64,000 bases of DNA. Source: Hymenobacter cheonanensis (lineage in GTDB: Bacteria > Bacteroidota > Bacteroidia > Cytophagales > Hymenobacteraceae). This document shows, piece after piece, positions 42,148 to 50,709 of this stretch. How positions within the stretch are numbered: position 1 is the stretch's first letter; each line of letters begins with the position of its first letter. Position numbers and translations under genes: made by a program. The notes under the pieces were generated by a model. The model did no database searches and had not been told where the DNA came from. It saw only the letters and a program-made list of their open reading frames with translations. The stretch is taken from positions 310,001 through 374,000 of the forward strand of contig NZ_JAUQSW010000003.1 in the NCBI RefSeq assembly GCF_030581075.1. The letters run 5' to 3'.

Positions 42148-43446
42148 CTAGGCCGGCTCGGGCACCGCGCCGCCGGCTACTACCGTCAGCATATCGGCAG
42201 GGCTGAGGTAGGTGCGGGCCAGCGCTTGCAACTCGGCGGCGGTGGCGGCCTGCGTGCGGCGCACCAGCTCGGCGTAGTAGTCGGGGCGCAGGCCTTGCAG
42301 CACCACGTAGCGGTAGCGGTCGGCCTGCTCAAACACGGTGGTGGTTTCGCCCAGCAGCTTGCCCAGCGTGTAGTTTTTCACGGTTTCAAGCTCATCGTCG
42401 CCCAGCGGCTCTTCTTGCAGGCGGGTAAGCTCGTAGGCAATTTCGCGGCGGGTAGCGTCGGCACTCTCGCCATTGACATCGGTGCCGATAACGAGCGAGG
42501 CCGCCCGCTCGCGGGCCACCACGCTGGCGTGAATGCCATAGGTAAAGCCCTTGTCCTCCCGAATATTACGCATCAGGCGCGAGCCAAAGTAGCCCCCTAG
42601 TATTTTCACCAGCAGCAGCAGCTCCGGCGTTTGCGCCTCGGTGAGGGCTGGCCAGCGCCGGCCCACCCGCAGCGACGCCTGAATGCTGCCCTCTACCGGC
42701 ACGGCCACCACGCTGGCGGGCGCGGCAGCGAGGGCAGCGGCCGGGGCCTCGGGCGCGGCCTGGGGGCTAGCGGCGGGCTGCCACTGGCCCAGCCCGGTGG
42801 CCACCGCGGCGGCCGAGGCTGCCACATCGCCGCTCAAAAAAAGCTCGGCCCCGGCCGGCGCGTAGGCCGTGGCGTGGAAGGCGCGTAGCTCGGCGGCCGT
42901 GAGTTGGTTGAACGAGGCTTCGTCGAAGGGGCGGCCGTAGGCCGAGTCCTCGCCAAACAGCTGGCAGTTCATTGCCTCACTGGCGCGAAAGCTGGTTTTC
43001 TGGCGCTCCACGCGCATGTTCTGGCTGATGCGCTGCTGCATCTGGCGCAGCTCGGCCTCCGGAAAGCTGGGCGCCGCCAGTACTTCCTGCACCAGCGGCA
43101 GCAGCGTGGGCAGGTGGCGGGCCAGGCAGTAGAGCGTGAGCGTGGCGCGGTCGGGGCCAGCCTCGCAGTCGAGCGACGCCCCGTAGAAAGCCACCATATC
43201 GGCAATTTCGCGGGCCGAGCGCGTGGCCGTGCCCTCGGTAAGCATGCGGGCGGCTAGCTGCGCCAGGCCCGGCAGCGGCTCGTGGCACTTGCCGGCGGGC
43301 AGCACCACTTGCAGGCGCAGCACGGGCTGGGCATCGTTGGCGAGCAGGTGCAGGCGGGCGCCAGTGGGCAGGTGGCTCACCACGGGGGTGGGCAGCACCA
43401 CTTGGGTAAGCGGAAACGTGGGCGGGGGCTGGAGGCGGTTGAGCAC
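42148..43446 (-). CDS. M16-family (pitrilysin-like) protein without the zinc-binding motif
   Basis: 432 residues from a GTG at 43446, chosen because relatives begin with a similar NRxxPP stretch; an ATG at 43500 inside palindrome copy C would add 18 residues. The two M16 halves are visible: residues of about 25-180 (VLPAGKCHEPLPGLAQLAARM, LTEGTATRSAREIADMV) and about 185-425 (GAELFLSGDVAA, YFGSRLMRNIREDKGFTYGIH). The HxxEH zinc motif expected in the first half is absent; the segment reads GLAQLAARML. By family knowledge such proteins act as non-catalytic partners of an active M16 subunit. No active partner lies in the window. It follows porV on the same strand. Confidence 0.85.
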   Translation of the reverse strand: MLNRLQPPPTFPLTQVVLPTPVVSHLPTGARLHLLANDAQPVLRLQVVLPAGKCHEPLPGLAQLAARMLTEGTATRSAREIADMVAFYGASLDCEAGPDRATLTLYCLARHLPTLLPLVQEVLAAPSFPEAELRQMQQRISQNMRVERQKTSFRASEAMNCQLFGEDSAYGRPFDEASFNQLTAAELRAFHATAYAPAGAELFLSGDVAASAAAVATGLGQWQPAASPQAAPEAPAAALAAAPASVVAVPVEGSIQASLRVGRRWPALTEAQTPELLLLVKILGGYFGSRLMRNIREDKGFTYGIHASVVARERAASLVIGTDVNGESADATRREIAYELTRLQEEPLGDDELETVKNYTLGKLLGETTTVFEQADRYRYVVLQGLRPDYYAELVRRTQAATAAELQALARTYLSPADMLTVVAGGAVPEPA

Positions 43447-43495
43447 GGGAAACGGGAAATCAGAACCGGAAGAAAATGCGTTATGCACAAAGAAC

Positions 43496-43585
43496 GTCAT
43501 GCTGAACAAAGTGAAGCATCTCAGCCGGACCATTGGAGTAGTAACCAATGAAACGGCAGAGATGCTTCACTTTGTTCAGCATGAC
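43496..43585. repeat. GTCATGC palindromic repeat, copy C (90 bp)
   Basis: Arms start GTCATGCTGAACAAAGTGAA and end TTCACTTTGTTCAGCATGAC; both arms carry GAAGCATCTC/GAGATGCTTC, and an inner stem CATTGG/CCAATG closes the centre. Pairing extends to AAAGAAC outside. The outer GCATGAC on the minus strand supplies the ATG at 43500, in frame with the M16 gene. Confidence 0.9.
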
Positions 43586-43623
43586 GTTCTTTCTAAACGT
43601 CAGCCAAGCTATACAAGCAATAA

Positions 43624-44841
43624 TTAATTCGGCAGCGTGCCCTGGGTGCCGCCGGCGCCCTTCTCGTCGAAGGCATCGGCCAGTTTGTTCAGGTTGAAGT
43701 GTAGCGATACCCGGATGGTCTGGGCCAGGGGGTTGGCCTGCGAGTTGGGCACCAGGTAGGTGCCATCGACGCCGAATACCGACAGGCGTGCGCCCAGGCC
43801 GAAGCTCAGGTACTGGCGGTCGCCGGTATGCGGGTTTTCGTAGAAGTAGCCCACGCGGGCCGCAATGGTATTGTTGTACCAATATTCGAGGCCGCCGTGC
43901 AGGTTTATTTCCTGCAATTCACCCTTGAAGCCGCCCGGCGCATCGCTGAACGAGTTGAAGATGCCCGACACAATGCCCTGCTGCTGGCGCGCGTCGTTGG
44001 TGGCCTTCACGCTAGCCGCATTGGCGGGGTTGTAGGGGTCTTCGTAGTAGGGCGAGGGCACGAGCAGCTTGGTAGCGTCGAAAACCAGCGTAATCTTGTT
44101 GTAGGTGTCGATTTCGCGGGTGATGGCCGTGCCAATGCGTAGCTGCGTAGGCAGGAAGCTGGCGTTGTTGGGGTCGCCGTACACCATCTTGTTGCCAATG
44201 TTGGTGATGGCCGCGCCGAAAGCCAGGTTGTACACGCCGGTGCCAATGGTGGCATCCTTGCTGTAATACAGGCCCAGGTCGGCGGCAAAGGAATTGCCGG
44301 CCTGCGCGTCGTTGCCGGTGTAGTTGCCTACCAGGTTCGAGCGCACGTAGCGGGCCGAGATGCCGAGGCCGAAGTTTTCGCCCAGCTTCTGGCCGTAGGA
44401 CACCGTGAAGGCATATTCCTTGGGGTTGAACGAGCCGTTGGGCAGGTTGCTGCCGTCGCGGTAGTCAATCTGCCCCAGGCTGAAATACATGAGCGAGGCC
44501 GCAATGGCGCCGCGGTCGCCGAGCTTGCTGTAGCCCGAGAGGTAGCTCAGGCTCATGTCGTCGGTTATCTGGCGCAGCCAGGGCGAGTAGGAAGGCGAGA
44601 TGGCGTATTTATAATCCACGAAGCCCAGCTTGCCGGGGTTGTAGAAGGCGCCGTTGGCATCGGGCGAGGTGGCCACGCCGGCATCGCCGAGCGCCGCGCC
44701 CCTCGCGTCGGGGCTGAGCGTGAGAATGGGCACCGCCGTGGTGATGGTGTGCAGGTCGGCGGTGGCTACCTGGGCTAGCGCGGCCGGGGCGGCCAATGCA
44801 AGCAGTACCGGCGCCAGGCCTAGCGTACGAAAAAAAGTCAT
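43624..44841 (-). CDS. porV: PorV (LptO), type IX secretion outer-membrane shuttle protein
   Basis: 405 residues from the ATG at 44841; the frame extends 15 codons upstream, but those lack signal-peptide character. Signal peptide ends near ALAQ. The mature start VPILTLSPDARGAALGDAGV and ATSPDANGAFYNPGKLGF are hallmarks of PorV, a FadL-like 14-stranded barrel. A strand-rich body follows, with GIVSGIFNSFSDAPGGF and GLEYWYNN. It ends in a barrel strand (IRVSLHFNLNK) with a short hydrophilic tail. PorV carries substrates from the SprA translocon to the PorU sortase. It lies 113 bases after porU on the same strand. Confidence 0.95.
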   Translation of the reverse strand: MTFFRTLGLAPVLLALAAPAALAQVATADLHTITTAVPILTLSPDARGAALGDAGVATSPDANGAFYNPGKLGFVDYKYAISPSYSPWLRQITDDMSLSYLSGYSKLGDRGAIAASLMYFSLGQIDYRDGSNLPNGSFNPKEYAFTVSYGQKLGENFGLGISARYVRSNLVGNYTGNDAQAGNSFAADLGLYYSKDATIGTGVYNLAFGAAITNIGNKMVYGDPNNASFLPTQLRIGTAITREIDTYNKITLVFDATKLLVPSPYYEDPYNPANAASVKATNDARQQQGIVSGIFNSFSDAPGGFKGELQEINLHGGLEYWYNNTIAARVGYFYENPHTGDRQYLSFGLGARLSVFGVDGTYLVPNSQANPLAQTIRVSLHFNLNKLADAFDEKGAGGTQGTLPN

Positions 44842-44954
44842 ATGGCTTGGTAAAGGACTATTTATAGGAGGATTGACGCCCGGCAAAGGGTTGCAAAATG
44901 AAGGAAAACAGCGAAAGCAGCGGGCAGGCGCACGAAGGTGGCGAATACTAAAGC

Positions 44955-47900
44955 TTAATTCAACAAAACTAGCTTCTCAAACTTGGTGGCGGCCTGGCCA
45001 TCGGGGGTGCGCACGCTTACGCGGTACACATACACGCCCCGCGCCAGCTGGTCGTTGTAGTCGTCGCGGCCATCCCAGGTCAGCGCGGCATCCCGGATGG
45101 TGCTAGGTACGTGGCTGGTGCTGGATGGGATTGTGGTGCGCAGGGTTTTTACCAGGCGGCCCGCTACCGTAAAAATCTGCACCTGCACGTCAAGCTCTGT
45201 GCCCGGCCGCGACTGGTCGAAATGGAAGGTAGTGAAGCTGCTGAACGGATTGGGGTAGTTCAGCACGTGGTCGAGGGCTAGCTGAGCCGATTGCTCCGCA
45301 ATAAAGTCAATCGTTCCTTCGGCCGAATTATTGTAGGTGTCCCACGCTTTTAAGCGGATGGTGTGGGGGCCGGGCGCCAAGTCTTTGTACAAATAGCGTA
45401 CCCGGCCCGACATAAAGTTGTCAACGTCAGCCGTGTACGAGTCATTCACCGTCACGAGCTTAGTGAGGTCATTGTCGAGCGTCGCCGTAATGTCGTGTCC
45501 AATTCCGGCATTCGAGGTGTTGATGCCCGACTTGTCGGTGAGGTGCGCAATGAAGAGCGGACTCAGCCCCGTGATACCGCCCGACACAAACGTTTCGTCG
45601 GTCATGAAGAGCTGCACCACCGGCGGTGTGGTATCGCTGGCAGCTCCGCGCGCGGCCCCGCCCACCAGGGCCGGCTGGTAGCCCTGGGCATCGACCTTGT
45701 TGGCCATGTCCTGCGCGTAGAGGCTGATTTTGCCCCGGCCCACGTTGTAGGCAATGTCTTTGGGCACCACAAACTTGACCGAGAAGCGCCCGCCGCGCAC
45801 CGTAGCCTGCCCGCCGTAGATAACGTTTTCCTGCGTCTCGACCGGCACCGGCGTCGAGCCCTGGTCGCCGAGGGTGGTCACGGTCACCGGCTTATCAAAA
45901 ATCGTGATGTCGGCCGTGCCGCCGAAGCTTGTATTTAGTACCCCGGCATTCTCGATGTGGCCGCTTAGCTGCACCTGCCCCAGCGCCTGCAGGGTTTGCA
46001 GGCTGTCGGGGGCGCTGGCGAAGGTGCGGGCCTTGTTGGGGCCCACTTTTATCGAGTCGAGCACCACACGCTGGCTCGGGTAGGCTAGCCGCGTGGTGGG
46101 GTCGGCCAGCAGCGTGTAATTACGGTTGTTGAGGTCGCCGCTCGGCGATTGATTTTTGGCCGTGCTGGCCGCGAAGCCCAGGTAGGGCAGCGCGCCAGCC
46201 GCGTTGCGGGCTAGCACCTGGGTGTAGAAGTTGTTGACTATTGTCGTGTTATGGTAAGAGTCAACTACCCGCGTCGTCGTAAACAAGCCTACTGCGCCGC
46301 CGGTGGCATTGTCAGTCAGCACCAGCTCGCCGGCCGAAGTCAGGTCGGGGTTATCGTAGGTGCTCAGGTCGCAGGTGCCGGTTACGAAGAACGTGAGGCG
46401 GTTTTGGTTGTGCAGGGCCAGCAGCGAGGCGCTGGTAATGATTTGCTCATCGGCGAGGCCGCGCGGCCCGCCGTGGCCGGTGTAGCCTATCAGCAGCGAG
46501 CCCTGCTCCAGCGATTCGTCGATGGCGGCTACGGCGGCCGGCGAGCGCTGCCCGGCCGCTACGCTCACCTGCGGAAACAGGTCGAGATAGTCTTTGCGCA
46601 GGTTGTAGGCCGGTTCAGCCTGCTTGATGCTGGCCGCGAAAATCAGCTCTGAATCATTCACGAAGCCGTTGTTTTTCTCCACATCGGTGTCGTCGGCGGT
46701 GAGCGTAATGCGGTTGCGCCACTTGCCAAAGCTGGCGGGCGAATCGTAGGCAATCAGTTTATCGACCACCTGCCGGGCCTGGCTGTCGTCGGTACGCTGC
46801 CCTACCACGGTGCGCACCGGCAGGCGGCCAATGCCGATATCGGTGGCCTCAAATGTGGTACCAGCCGTTTCCAGCCATTCACCCTCGCTGTCATCAAGCA
46901 GGCCGTAATAATCCTCCGACGAATAGCTGTTATCGCCCTCGCTGTTGTTGCGGGAGTAGCTAATCGGCAAAAACGACTCGCGCGACTCGTAAGTCGGCAC
47001 GAAGTTCTGGTTGGCCGCGTCGGGGTTGTTGCTGGTGGCGAAGGGCCGGCGGCTAGCCCACCACGCGGGCTCCTGGGCGGCATCGTTGTAGGGCGATGAC
47101 TTATAATCGTAGGAGGCATCGCCGAAGAGCAGCAGCGCGTTGCGGCGGCTGGTGGGGTCGGGGTTGCGGTCGTACACCTGCTTCATCAGGTCGCGGATGG
47201 CCGTGGCATCCTGCCCGCCCGAGCTGTACTCGTTGTACACCTCCTTGGTCGTTACCACGGCCACTTGCAGGCCGTTGTAGTCGCGCCGGTGCTGGGCCAG
47301 GCGCTCGGCCTGCGCCCGGAAGGGCGGGTAAGTCACAATCACCAAATCGAGCTTGCCGTCTTTGTTGAGCGCGTGCAGGTTCTGGTTGGCCACCTTGCCA
47401 AAAAGCCGGGGCGCGTCGAAGGTGCCGGCGGGCTGCACGGCCACAAATTCGCGCAGCGAATCGGTGTAGGCCAGGAAGTTGCCATTAGCGTCGAGCGCCT
47501 GGCCTAGCGGGCGGCGCGGGTTGGTAACGTCCCACACTTGCGCGCCGCTGGCGTTGGCCAGGGTGAAGGTGCCCACGGTATTGGCCCCGCGCTTGTAATT
47601 GAGGGAGTTGAACTCCAGGTACGCGCCGCTGAGCCGCAGCTGGCGCTTCACCACCAGTTCCAAATAATCGAGGTAGCCGGTGCCGGTGGGGTCGAAGGAG
47701 GCGAAGCTCAGCGTCACCTTGGGGTCGGTGAGGCCGGCTGGCGTGGCAATGGTGAAGGTGCGAAAGTCATTCACCGCCACCGAGTTGAAGGCACCAGTGG
47801 GCAAGCTGGGCAGCGACTGTGCCCCTAGCGTGGCCCCGTTCAGCGCCACCGTAAACGTGCTGCTTTGCAGCGCCGTGCTGGCCACAGCCACGGTCAGGCG

Positions 47901-49064
47901 CAGGGTATCGCCGGCCACGAGGTCGGCCAAGGCCTGATTGCCATCGCCACTGAACACAAAATCACGCGAGCTATTGGTGCTGTTGCCAAACGACTCGCCC
48001 AGCCAGCGCCGGCCCGAGTGGAGCACGTTTACGAGGTCGTGCTCGTAGAAGCGTCGGTCGAGAAACGTGGTAATGGGTGCGCCGATGGCCGGCCGGCCAG
48101 GGGCCGCCACCGTGGCAATGCGCCGCCCATTGGCAGCGCCAACCCGCACAAAGTAGTAGGCCGTGTCGCTGTAAAAATTACTGATGTGCTTGAAGCGACC
48201 ACCCTCGCCCAGCAGCCCGTACAGGCCCGGCTGCCCTAGCGCGGCCGCCCGCGCCGGCTGGCTGGCCTGCCAGGTGTGCGGCCCCTTGGCGTAGAATAGG
48301 AAGTACTCGCCCGCATCAAACGTGGCGTCGTTGTTGCCCACGAATAGGATGTTGTTCTCGGCCAGGTCGTCGGGGCGGGGCGCGGCGTTGGCCTGGGGCA
48401 GCAGGCCCATGGCGTTGCCATAGAGCTGAATACGGCGCGGGTCGAGGCTGGCCACGGGCAGGCCCAGGTTTTTGAGCGCGGTTTGGTCGAGCTTATACAC
48501 GCCGCTGCGCGGCACCCCAATTTTGTACCAGTCGCCGGCGCTCAGCACCGACGTATCGACGTGGGTGCGGGCGGTGGTGCGGGCGTTGGCCCCGCTAGCC
48601 ACCGTTTGATAGGCATAAGTGAAGGATAGCAGGCGCTCGGCCTGGCCGGTCTGGGGGTTGCGGCGCACGGGCTGCACCAGCACGTAGGAGTAGGGCCGGC
48701 GGGCCTCGGTGCCGGTGCGCAGCTGTAGCTCCGGCGCAGCCGGCAAAGTGGTGTTGCCCAATAGCTTAACGTCGGCGGCGGGGAAGGCCTCGTACACGGC
48801 ATCGCGCAGCTCGCCGCCAGCCAGGGTGCCGGGCAGGCGCAGGGTGTAGGTGCCTAGCACCTGGCCCGGGCCGTGGTAGGCACCCCGGAAGCTGGGCACG
48901 CGGCGCGGCTCCGCATCGGGGTCGGCGGCGGGGTTGCGCAGGCTGGCGTAGGTGGTCCAGCTCAGGGTTACGGGCACCGTTTGCGCGCCGCTGCCCTGGG
49001 CCAGGGCGGGCCGCACGAAGCTAGCCAGCACCCCCAGCAACAGCATCGAGAAAAGGTTTCGCAT
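44955..49064 (-). CDS. porU: PorU, type IX secretion system sortase (C25 gingipain-like cysteine protease)
   Basis: 1369 residues from the ATG at 49064, chosen because it opens the signal peptide MRNLFSMLLLGVLASFVRPA. The C25 peptidase domain carries the catalytic pair H864 in YTGHGGPRG and C898 in VTGTCDLSTYDNP. Before it lies a long N-terminal region with ADWYKIGVPRSGVYKLD-like sequence (SAGDWYKIGVPRSGVYKLD). C-terminally there is an Ig-like region and a FlgD/sorting-type domain (LNYPNPFSSFTTFHF, LTWDGRDDYNDQLARGVYVY). PorU removes C-terminal signals from type IX substrates and joins the proteins to A-LPS at the cell surface. It lies upstream of porV, as expected for the pair. Confidence 0.97.
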   Translation of the reverse strand: MRNLFSMLLLGVLASFVRPALAQGSGAQTVPVTLSWTTYASLRNPAADPDAEPRRVPSFRGAYHGPGQVLGTYTLRLPGTLAGGELRDAVYEAFPAADVKLLGNTTLPAAPELQLRTGTEARRPYSYVLVQPVRRNPQTGQAERLLSFTYAYQTVASGANARTTARTHVDTSVLSAGDWYKIGVPRSGVYKLDQTALKNLGLPVASLDPRRIQLYGNAMGLLPQANAAPRPDDLAENNILFVGNNDATFDAGEYFLFYAKGPHTWQASQPARAAALGQPGLYGLLGEGGRFKHISNFYSDTAYYFVRVGAANGRRIATVAAPGRPAIGAPITTFLDRRFYEHDLVNVLHSGRRWLGESFGNSTNSSRDFVFSGDGNQALADLVAGDTLRLTVAVASTALQSSTFTVALNGATLGAQSLPSLPTGAFNSVAVNDFRTFTIATPAGLTDPKVTLSFASFDPTGTGYLDYLELVVKRQLRLSGAYLEFNSLNYKRGANTVGTFTLANASGAQVWDVTNPRRPLGQALDANGNFLAYTDSLREFVAVQPAGTFDAPRLFGKVANQNLHALNKDGKLDLVIVTYPPFRAQAERLAQHRRDYNGLQVAVVTTKEVYNEYSSGGQDATAIRDLMKQVYDRNPDPTSRRNALLLFGDASYDYKSSPYNDAAQEPAWWASRRPFATSNNPDAANQNFVPTYESRESFLPISYSRNNSEGDNSYSSEDYYGLLDDSEGEWLETAGTTFEATDIGIGRLPVRTVVGQRTDDSQARQVVDKLIAYDSPASFGKWRNRITLTADDTDVEKNNGFVNDSELIFAASIKQAEPAYNLRKDYLDLFPQVSVAAGQRSPAAVAAIDESLEQGSLLIGYTGHGGPRGLADEQIITSASLLALHNQNRLTFFVTGTCDLSTYDNPDLTSAGELVLTDNATGGAVGLFTTTRVVDSYHNTTIVNNFYTQVLARNAAGALPYLGFAASTAKNQSPSGDLNNRNYTLLADPTTRLAYPSQRVVLDSIKVGPNKARTFASAPDSLQTLQALGQVQLSGHIENAGVLNTSFGGTADITIFDKPVTVTTLGDQGSTPVPVETQENVIYGGQATVRGGRFSVKFVVPKDIAYNVGRGKISLYAQDMANKVDAQGYQPALVGGAARGAASDTTPPVVQLFMTDETFVSGGITGLSPLFIAHLTDKSGINTSNAGIGHDITATLDNDLTKLVTVNDSYTADVDNFMSGRVRYLYKDLAPGPHTIRLKAWDTYNNSAEGTIDFIAEQSAQLALDHVLNYPNPFSSFTTFHFDQSRPGTELDVQVQIFTVAGRLVKTLRTTIPSSTSHVPSTIRDAALTWDGRDDYNDQLARGVYVYRVSVRTPDGQAATKFEKLVLLN

Positions 49065-49154
49065 AAATACAACCAGCTTAGGCCCGTGGGCACTCCTCAA
49101 AAATACGCCCGCTGCCGCGCATTCCCGCACTGGCTAACTACCGCCAGGCCCAAC

Positions 49155-49913
49155 TTATTGCGGGCTGCCAGGGCTAGCCTCCAGGCCCTCGCGGCTGCGC
49201 ACCCGGCCCGGCACCGACAGCAGCACATAAAGCAGCACCGCCAGCGGAATACCCGCCGCCCGCAAAGTGATAACCAGCACCAAGGCTAAGGCCACAAAGA
49301 TGAACCGCCGCCGGTTGCCCAGCCACTTCAGGTTCTTGAATTTCAGGGCAAAAAGCGGCAGCTCGGCCACGAGTAGGCCCGAAAGCAGCACCGCAAGGCC
49401 TAGCAAGAGCCAGGGGTTGAGAATAATATTCTTCACCCCAAATTGGTCATTAGCCAGAATAAGCGGCAGCGAGGCTACCACCAGTGTGCAGGCCGGCGTA
49501 GGTAGGCCGATGAAGGAAGTCGTCTGGCGAGTGTCGTTGTTGAACTTGGCTAGCCGCAAGGCGGAGAAGATAGTAACGAGAAAAGGCAGGTAAAGAGCGA
49601 AGGGCCAGAATGGCGCCGCTCGCGGTTCGAAGAATGGCTGATTAAGGGTAAAAGTCATACCCATCAATTCATATAGTATCGCCCCCGGCACTACCCCAAA
49701 CGATACCATATCGGCTAGTGAGTCAAGGTCTTTGCCGATGGGCGACGACACGCGCAGCGCCCGCGCCAGCAGCCCGTCGAAGAAGTCGGCCACGGCGGCA
49801 ATGCCCACCAGGTAGGCGCCCATTACCAGCTCGCCCCGGAAGATGAACGTGAGCGCCAAGCAGCCGCACAGCAGGTTGAGGCAGGTAACGGCGTTGGGAA
49901 TATGTCGTTTCAA
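49155..49913 (-). CDS. pssA: CDP-diacylglycerol-serine O-phosphatidyltransferase
   Basis: 252 residues with about seven hydrophobic segments. The CDP-alcohol phosphotransferase signature is complete: D43, D46-G47, A50-R51, G60, D64 and D68 within DFFDGLLARALRVSSPIG and KDLDSLAD. The N-terminus MKRHIPNAVTCLNLLCGCLA is typical of PssA. It makes phosphatidylserine, the precursor of phosphatidylethanolamine, in the inner membrane. It lies 69 bases after the MBL-fold gene and 90 bases before porU on the same strand, so it may share their transcript. Confidence 0.95.
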   Translation of the reverse strand: MKRHIPNAVTCLNLLCGCLALTFIFRGELVMGAYLVGIAAVADFFDGLLARALRVSSPIGKDLDSLADMVSFGVVPGAILYELMGMTFTLNQPFFEPRAAPFWPFALYLPFLVTIFSALRLAKFNNDTRQTTSFIGLPTPACTLVVASLPLILANDQFGVKNIILNPWLLLGLAVLLSGLLVAELPLFALKFKNLKWLGNRRRFIFVALALVLVITLRAAGIPLAVLLYVLLSVPGRVRSREGLEASPGSPQ

Positions 49914-49982
49914 AGGAGTAGCGGCTAGGCTGTTGAGAAAGATGTGTGGGGTAAGGCGCCGCGCAAGAGCCCGAAAAATACG

Positions 49983-50627
49983 TTACGTCAAAAACGGGTT
50001 GCTCCGGCGCTCGGCCCCAATAGTAGTGCTAGGCCCGTGGCCGGGATATACTACCGTCGTATCGGGCAAGGTTAATAACTGGCTTTTAATGCTTTGAATA
50101 AGCGTAGCATGGTCGCCGCCCGGCAGGTCGGTGCGGCCGATGCTGCTTTTGAACAGCACGTCGCCGCCCACCAGCTGGCCGCCCGCCGCGTCGTAAAGCA
50201 CCACGTGGCCGGGCGCGTGGCCGGGCGCAAAACGCACCTGCAACTCGCTTTCGCCCAGCTTAATAACCTGGCCGGCCGCCAGCTCGCCGGTAGGCTCGGC
50301 GCCTTCGTAGGCGGGGAAGCCGTAGGGGCCGGCGTAGGTGCCCACGGCCCGCAGCGTAGGCAGGTCGAGGGTGTGCAGCAGGAACGGGATGCCGGGGTAC
50401 TGCCTCAGTACGAAGGCGTTGCCGAGCACGTGGTCGATGTGAGCGTGGGTGTTGAGCAGGTACTGCACGTCGAGCTTTTCCTGCTCGATGTAGGCGCGCA
50501 GGGTTTGCTGCTCGGCCGGCGAGTAGGCCCCGGGGTCCACAATGGCCGTGGCGCGGGTGGCCTCGTCGATGAGCAGGTAGGTGTTTTCGCTGAACGCGTT
50601 GAAGGTGAAGCTGACAATCCGGAGCAT
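49983..50627 (-). CDS. MBL-fold metallo-hydrolase (glyoxalase II-like, YcbL type)
   Basis: 214 residues. The zinc site HxHxDH is H61-A-H63-I-D65-H66 in LNTHAHIDHVLGN. The later ligands are in APGHAPGHVVLYD (H136 region), GDVLFKSSIGRTDLPGGD and VYPGHGPSTTIGAE. This is the short glyoxalase II-like branch; a thioester such as S-lactoylglutathione or another glutathione-like adduct would be a typical substrate, but this is not shown here. A TACCTTTG box ends only five bases before the ATG, so the mRNA should be practically leaderless. It heads the minus-strand group MBL-pssA-porU-porV-M16. Confidence 0.92.
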   Translation of the reverse strand: MLRIVSFTFNAFSENTYLLIDEATRATAIVDPGAYSPAEQQTLRAYIEQEKLDVQYLLNTHAHIDHVLGNAFVLRQYPGIPFLLHTLDLPTLRAVGTYAGPYGFPAYEGAEPTGELAAGQVIKLGESELQVRFAPGHAPGHVVLYDAAGGQLVGGDVLFKSSIGRTDLPGGDHATLIQSIKSQLLTLPDTTVVYPGHGPSTTIGAERRSNPFLT

Positions 50628-50632
50628 GGCGG

Positions 50633-50640
50633 CAAAGGTA
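50633..50640 (-). promoter_or_regulatory. Predicted -7 box (TACCTTTG) five bases before the MBL hydrolase start
   Basis: Minus-strand TACCTTTG matches TAnnTTTG exactly, and the ATG at 50627 starts six bases after its G. This predicts a transcript beginning at or next to the start codon. Confidence 0.6.
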
Positions 50641-50709
50641 TTAGCCCCGGCCGATGGGAGCCCGCCTTCACCCGCCCGCCAGGGCTAGCGGCGTACTTTG
50701 CTGCTACGA

